Assembly: GCF_000801105.2 (NCBI RefSeq)
Contig: NC_079516.1
Span: forward strand, 7,254,001 to 7,318,000
Source of the DNA: Raphanus sativus
Lineage: Eukaryota > Streptophyta > Magnoliopsida > Brassicales > Brassicaceae
Direction of reading: 5' to 3'
Length of the DNA: 64,000 bases
Within the stretch, counting starts at the first letter, position 1. Each line of letters starts with the position of its first letter. The notes beneath the pieces were generated by a model. That model was not told where the DNA came from. It made no database searches and saw nothing but the letters and a program-made list of their open reading frames with translations. Made by a program: the position numbers and the translations under genes. Below, one piece after another: positions 59,462-64,000 of this stretch.

Positions 59462-60532
59462 ATGAACCTCAACGTCGTCGTATTACTCCTTATCCCACCG
59501 TCAGACCTCCGCGCACTCCTAGCTTTCCGTTCAGCACTCCACGAGCCGTACCTCGGCATTTTCAACTCATGGACCGGCCAAGACTGCTGCCACAACCGGT
59601 ACGGCGTCAGCTGCGACGCGATCACTCACCGAGTCGCCGACATCAACCTCCGCGGCGAGTCGGAAGACCCTATCTTCGAGCGAGCTCACCGAACCGGTTA
59701 CATGACCGGCCGCATCTCTCCCTCGATATGCGACCTCACTAGCCTCTCCGCCGTAACAATAGCCGACTGGAAAGGTATCTCCGGCGACATCCCCGAATGC
59801 ATCACGCGCCTCTCTTTCCTCCGTACGATCGACCTCATCGGAAACCAAATCTCCGGCGAGATTCCTAACGACATCGGGAGATTAAACCGGTTAGCTGTTT
59901 TAAATGTCGCGGATAACCGGATATCCGGTTCGATCCCGAAATCGTTAACCAACCTCTCTAGCTTAATGCACTTGGATCTCCGTAACAACCTCATCTCCGG
60001 TCTAATTCCAACTGATTTTGGCCGGTTAACAATGCTCAGCCGTGCATTGCTAAGTGGTAACCGAATAACCGGTCGGATACCCGAGTCTCTGACCAAGATT
60101 TACCGGTTAGCTGACGTTGATCTCTCCGGTAACCAACTTTACGGTACAATCCCACCGTCTCTCGGCCGTATGTCGGTTCTCTCGGCGCTTAACCTCGACG
60201 GGAACAAAATCTCCGGCGAGATACCTCAAACTCTGATGACGTCATCGGTGATGAACTTGAATTTGAGTAGGAACTTGTTGCAAGGGAAGATACCGGAAGG
60301 GTTCGGACCAAGGTCTTACTTCACTGTTCTTGATTTGTCTTATAACAATCTCAGGGGACCAATCCCGAGTTCGATATCGGGTGCGTCGTTTATTGGTCAT
60401 TTGGATCTTAGCCATAACCATCTCTGTGGGAGGATTCCGGTGGGGTCGCCGTTTGACCACCTTGAAGCGGCGTCGTTTTTGTTTAACGACTGTCTTTGCG
60501 GCAAACCCTTGAGGGCTTGTTTAAAAAACTGA
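59462..60532 (+). CDS. Extracellular-type LRR protein (DRT100-like family), 356 aa
   Basis: Single exon. After a short hydrophobic start, residues 13-55 are the LRR N-cap region (P-P-S-D-L-R-A-L-L-A-F-R; C-C at 42-43; C51). About ten plant-type LRRs follow from about 85 to 330 (repeating L-x-x-L-x-L-x-x-N-x-I-S-G-x-I-P), then a Cys-bearing C-cap (C344, C346, C353) and the end C-L-K-N. There is no kinase or membrane segment after the LRRs. From memory the protein is very close to the Arabidopsis At3g20820 product, a probably apoplastic protein of unclear function. Two oddities: the N-terminus is 10-15 residues shorter than I recall, losing most of the signal peptide and the Cys before P-P-S-D, and the N-cap Trp of C-C-H-N-W-Y-G is Arg46. 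The codon use is GC-rich, unlike all surrounding DNA. The ATG follows the TATA box by 76 bases. Confidence 0.9.
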   Translation: MNLNVVVLLLIPPSDLRALLAFRSALHEPYLGIFNSWTGQDCCHNRYGVSCDAITHRVADINLRGESEDPIFERAHRTGYMTGRISPSICDLTSLSAVTIADWKGISGDIPECITRLSFLRTIDLIGNQISGEIPNDIGRLNRLAVLNVADNRISGSIPKSLTNLSSLMHLDLRNNLISGLIPTDFGRLTMLSRALLSGNRITGRIPESLTKIYRLADVDLSGNQLYGTIPPSLGRMSVLSALNLDGNKISGEIPQTLMTSSVMNLNLSRNLLQGKIPEGFGPRSYFTVLDLSYNNLRGPIPSSISGASFIGHLDLSHNHLCGRIPVGSPFDHLEAASFLFNDCLCGKPLRACLKN

Positions 60533-60613
60533 CTTTGTAATTTTCTTTGATTAGACCTTTACAATATTTTTTATGATTATTCGTTTCAGAAAACATATTC
60601 GTGTCGTGTGATA

Positions 60614-60862
60614 CTCCCTCTTTTTTTAAATAGATGATGTTTTAGAGAGCTTTTGATGTTTCAAAATAGACGATGTTTTTATATAACCGCGTACTTTTAG
60701 TTTTATTAAAAATTGCATGACCAATGATATTTTTGTAGTTTGTTTTGTTATTGGTTGAATAATTTTTAGTTTATATTTTAATGATATTTAAAGATATAAA
60801 AAATAAATGTCTTAATAGTTGTATGCAATCCTAAAAGTTCATCTATATTAGAACAAAGGGAG
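60614..60862. mobile_element. Stowaway-type MITE (Tc1/mariner), 249 bp
   Basis: Ends CTCCCTCTTT and AAAGGGAG are flanked by TA on both sides (60612-60613 and 60863-60864), the classic Stowaway terminus and TSD. The terminal inverted repeats extend about 35 bp (TAGATGATGTTTTAG against CTAAAAGTTCATCTA). No coding capacity. It lies about 80 bp after the LRR stop. Confidence 0.85.
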
Positions 60863-60879
60863 TAATAATATAGATTAGC

Positions 60880-61194
60880 AGTCTCTAATTAAGCTTAATT
60901 AGGCAAATTTATTAAAGGCCCATACACACAATGCAACAAATCCGGTAAGATTAACATATGAAAATCTAATCCCAAGGTCCAAATATAAACAAATTCCGAC
61001 CATATCTTGGCATGTTCTTTGAAAGCACGGATATATATTCTTGTTTTAAATTTTTGTTGAGAAATTTAATCTTTATGTTTAAGTTTTTATAATCATATTA
61101 ATATTTAATATTAATTTAAATTAGTATAATTTGTGACAACTATATTAAATATGTCAAATTGTATAATTATACATTTATGACATAACTATACACT
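60880..61194. other. AT-rich spacer, nothing recognised
   Basis: Contains CTTTGAAAGCACGGATATAT (about 61018-61037), which resembles an inverted, half-decayed Helitron 3' hairpin but lacks CTRR. Confidence 0.5.
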
Positions 61195-61872
61195 TTGGAG
61201 ATTACCAAAGGATTACGATTTTGGTTTTTCCTATGGATTTTGTGGTATATATGGAAAAATAGGAACAGTAAAATTTATATAAATAAATTAGGTGATCCAC
61301 AGGAAATCCTTCGGATTACAGAAGTGAAAGTAGTGAGTTGGACAGATACCCAACAAATGGGCCTGGTCAGAAATTAGGCAAATCACAGGACTTCTTATGA
61401 ACTATCGTTAGAAGGGTCCATGATCTGTTTTGTTGATGGAGCATAGAGGCCAGAAGACAAATTCTTAGGACAAGGATGGTTCTGTAGAATGAACGGTTCA
61501 ACTGAGAAGATGATGTGTGCAATGAATCTCCGGAGAAGCTTATCCGCTTTGCATGCTGAATGTGAAGCTTTGATATGGGCTATGGAGTGCATGAAGACTC
61601 TCAACTTTTCAAAATTAGTTTTCGCAAGAGATTGTTCTCAATTGGTGAAGAAGGTATCCTCACCTAGAGAATGACCAGCTTTTACTACACATTTGGAGGA
61701 GTTCCAGCGCAGTAAGACTTTCTTCCCTACCTTTAAGATCTGACATATTTCGAGGGTACATAATCTAGTGGCGGACAAGCTTGCACGAGATGCTAGAAGT
61801 TCTCCTTCTTCTATGTTCTATGTCGATTCTATGCCTCCGGTCTGGTTTTCTGGACAGAAAGTGTATAGATAA
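61195..61872 (+). pseudogene. 3' end of a LINE ORF2: RNase H-like (RVT_3) domain, dead
   Basis: One continuous frame reads through four stops. It begins W-I-L-W-Y-I-W-K-N-R-N, the linker after the reverse transcriptase in plant LINEs. It then shows the RNase H acidic residues: F-V-D-G-A, S-A-L-H-A-E-C-E-A-L-I-W-A, A-R-D-C-S-Q-L-V and H-N-L-V-A-D-K-L-A-R. The natural stop is at 61870-61872. Internal stops are at 61375 (TAG), 61444 (TAG), 61672 (TGA) and 61741 (TGA). The last three fall where the family normally has Trp (G-A-W, E-W-P, I-W-H). It is 5'-truncated, as is usual for LINE insertions, and followed by TTTCATTGTTGTCAAAAAAG, a LINE-like 3' tail. Confidence 0.85.
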
Positions 61873-61961
61873 TAGTTTTAGTTTCATTGTTGTCAAAAAA
61901 GCCATTTCTATTTTAGAAATTATTTTAAAACTTTATTCCTAAAATTTGTAACATATTATAT

Positions 61962-62110
61962 GGGAAATTGCTTAAAATACTATTTTCATAGTACTATTTT
62001 TTCATATTTACACTATCCATTTTTACCACCACTTTAAATTAAGGATTTAGATTTGAAGGTTTAGGATTTAGGGTTTAGATTTGAAGTTTCAGGGTTTATG
62101 GTATATAGTA
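61962..62110. mobile_element. Half of a telomere-core MULE-type MITE
   Basis: Starts GGGAAATTGCTTAAAATACT and continues TTTTCATAGTACTATTTTTTC, CCATTTTTACCACCACTTT, matching the inverted right arm of the element at 3210-3678. It then holds GATTTAGGGTTTAGATTTG, the inverse of that element's core. The second arm is missing. Confidence 0.7.
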
Positions 62111-63000
62111 AAAAGAAAAATAATAAAATTACTACTATGTCTAAAGTTAATAATTAAACAACAAATAAAATAAAATTAAAACTTGATCTTAGTTTTTTTG
62201 TCAAACTAAACTAGCACTAGAAACTTTTGATTATTCTAGATCAACAAAATTATTATGTAAAAACTTAGTAATATGGTTAGGATTTCTTAGATTTATAAAC
62301 TTTATGTATAACTTGGTAATATGGTTAGGATGGTTACTTGCATTTTACTTGGTAATCTAAAACAGTATGGTTTTTGTCATGGTGGTAATGGTTACTTGCA
62401 TTTAAATAGAAAGCCTTTTCTCAAGAAAAAAAAAAGAAGTAAAGATCAAGTCGGCGAATGCACATTACCAAATTAAGAAAACCAATCAGTTTTATGTTTT
62501 GCTATCTCAAGACACATTTCCATCAAAATCATCATATCTGTCATTGTTGTTTGGCTCTTCTTGTTTCTTCCCAGTTTTGATTTGCAAAGCATAGTGTATA
62601 CTATATTATTTCTTTCTATTTTTAACTGATTGATGGTGTTAATTAATGTATAGATTGAACAAGTTGGATTGGTTAAATGCATGTTCAGTACGCGTTTGTA
62701 GAGAGAAGAACGTGTCTTTGTGACAAATTGTCACATAAACGTAGCTAATTATTACATAGTTAACTGGTGAATATTTCTACTCCATATTCTCTTTTCTTTC
62801 TGCTTTTAGCCTTGTTAGGGCCCTGGTTATAGGCTTTTAGCCAATACTTTATTTAGGCAAACGACACACCCTAGACTAGTGTCAACGACCAGCTTAAACC
62901 ACGGCTAAACCCGTCCAATTATCATCTTCGCCTAAACTTAAAGCTGTAAATCAATCAATACCGACGAAGTGTAATAAGAATCGTTTAAAAAATAATTAAT
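62111..63000. other. Intergenic sequence before the minus-strand cyclophilin
   Basis: AT-rich. GGTAATATGGTTAGGAT and GGTTACTTGCATTT each occur twice within 62265-62405, a small local duplication. No gene is supported. Confidence 0.5.
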
Positions 63001-63200
63001 AATACCGAATAGTTATTGTCATGTCGACAAAAGAAAACACTTGATAATAACCCTTAAACAGGTTTTCTAATTTGTTTCTACAGTAAATCAATTTTTATGG
63101 TAGCCAATCTAAACTCAAGAAAGAAAATAGAAACAGAGGAACAAAAAAACCAAACATCAAAAGGACACAAGCAACCATGGTACTTGAAAATATCTCAGAT

Positions 63201-64000
63201 CTATGAAATCTGACCGCAGTCGGCGATCACCACGGGCCTGGAAAGCTTGCCCCTAACAGGATAAGGTTCCTTTGAAATGATCCTGACCACATCCAATCCT
63301 TCAACAACCTGACCGAACACAACGTGTACATCGTCCAGATACGGGCTCTTCTTCAAGCAGATCATAAACTGAGATTCGTTGGTGTCGGGACCACGGTTGG
63401 CCATGGTGAGGATACCCGGACCAGTGTGCTTCTTGATGAAGTTCTCATCCTCGAAAAACCTATTGCCGTAGATTGATTCGCCTCCGCTTCCTTTCCCTCC
63501 ATAAATGAAATCTCCTCCGGCAATTATATAATCGGGGCTCATATGGTGGATGATTGATCCTTTGTAATGGAGTGGCTTACCAAGCTTCCCCATGCCTTTC
63601 TCGCCAGTACAGAGGGCGCGGAAATTCTCTGCCGTCCGTGGGGTCGTGTCGGCAAAGAGCTCCATCACGATCCGACCAATATGTTTGCGCGCACACCGTC
63701 ATATCAAAGAAAACCTTAGGGTTAACCATTCCTAGAGATTGATAAGGGAGTTTAGGGTTTTCAGGTTCATGTTTTTCATGTTCAGGGAGTTTAACATCAC
63801 CAGCTTGAGGTGGTGGTACGAGTAGACCAACAGGGTTAATGTTGATTGTGAATCCACCACTAGCCTGAGGATAAACGCGGGATCCATTAACGTATAATCT
63901 GCCGTCAATCTGTGGTACGAGTCCGCCAACAGGATTAATGTGAATTGTCAACTCACCATGAACTGGAACGTTAAGCCTAACGTCTGTTCCATAGTTGCAA
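63201..64000 (-). pseudogene. CYP7: divergent cyclophilin-like paralogue, frameshifted, 5' end beyond window
   Basis: The cyclophilin domain is open from the stop at 63201 to E-L-F-A-D-T-T near 63668. Upstream it continues in another frame ([11 protein letters not shown]) because of one extra base near 63688. The upstream frame stays open to the window edge and holds motifs L-T-I-H-I-N-P-V-G-G and F-T-I-N-I-N-P-V-G, the same type as the array genes' N-terminal extension. M-V-N-P-K-V resembles the normal initiator of cytosolic plant cyclophilins. Catalytic Arg55 is His, Phe60 Tyr, Met61 Ile, Gln63 Ala, Phe113 Met and Trp121 Tyr. The 3' flank (63100-63200) matches that of the array genes. It is either a pseudogene or has a single-base error. 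Confidence 0.8.

Noticed and set aside
61006..61045. Possible third Helitron end (CTTTGAAAGCACGGATATAT)
   Set aside because: Only half of the hairpin is recognisable and no CTRR follows on either strand.
1..64000. Search for tRNA, rRNA, virus or toxin genes
   Set aside because: No cloverleaf-like GC blocks, rRNA segments, viral coat/replicase motifs or toxin families were seen. Apart from LINE and MULE pieces no mobile coding was recognised.

Overview
The window is nuclear DNA of a flowering plant, almost certainly a Brassicaceae. The evidence is the very AT-rich intergenic DNA, a DRT100-like leucine-rich-repeat (LRR) gene that reads like an Arabidopsis-type orthologue, plant LINE fragments, Helitron 3' ends, Mutator-like (MULE) and Stowaway termini, and an absence of operon-like gene packing.

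Layout. 1-7404 is transposon-rich intergenic DNA: two Helitron 3' ends (1040, 4654), a syntaxin-like exon relic, a 469-bp MULE-type MITE with a telomere-like core and 9-bp target-site duplication (TSD), and two degenerate minisatellites. About 7405-57440 is a complex tandem array in which a 7.4-10 kb module recurs six times. Each module holds, in order: a purine-rich segment resembling a captured 5' UTR with a G-box, a 41-codon 5' fragment of a cyclophilin gene (tCYP), a MULE remnant, a cyclophilin promoter and a 238-codon cyclophilin-like gene (CYP), a LINE ORF1 fragment, a foldback element whose core is itself tandemly repeated across poly-C junctions, and about 550 bp of sequence that outside the array is the upstream region of the LRR gene. 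CYP copies 2-5 are intact and encode the same protein. Copy 1 (four indels) and copy 6 (one indel) are frameshifted. Two copies of the module carry a 1.7-kb MULE insertion with a perfect 9-bp TSD, and five other copies still show the empty site.

57443-58655 is another MULE with about 330-380 bp terminal inverted repeats (TIRs) and a transposase zinc-knuckle relic. 59462-60532 is the only clearly conserved host gene apart from the cyclophilins, a secreted-type LRR protein with a shortened N-terminus. It is followed by a Stowaway MITE, the RNase H end of a dead LINE, half of a telomere-like MITE and, at the right edge on the minus strand, a divergent and frameshifted paralogue of the array's cyclophilin.

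Two caveats govern interpretation. First, two gaps of exactly 100 N (24109-24208 and 49411-49510) sit inside the foldback cores. Sequence before each gap is repeated after it almost base for base, with mostly single-base homopolymer indels, so part of the apparent copy number may be unmerged contig overlap or haplotype duplication. Second, the cyclophilins lack the usual catalytic Arg and several pocket residues, so they are probably not ordinary prolyl isomerases. No tRNA, rRNA or CRISPR was seen.
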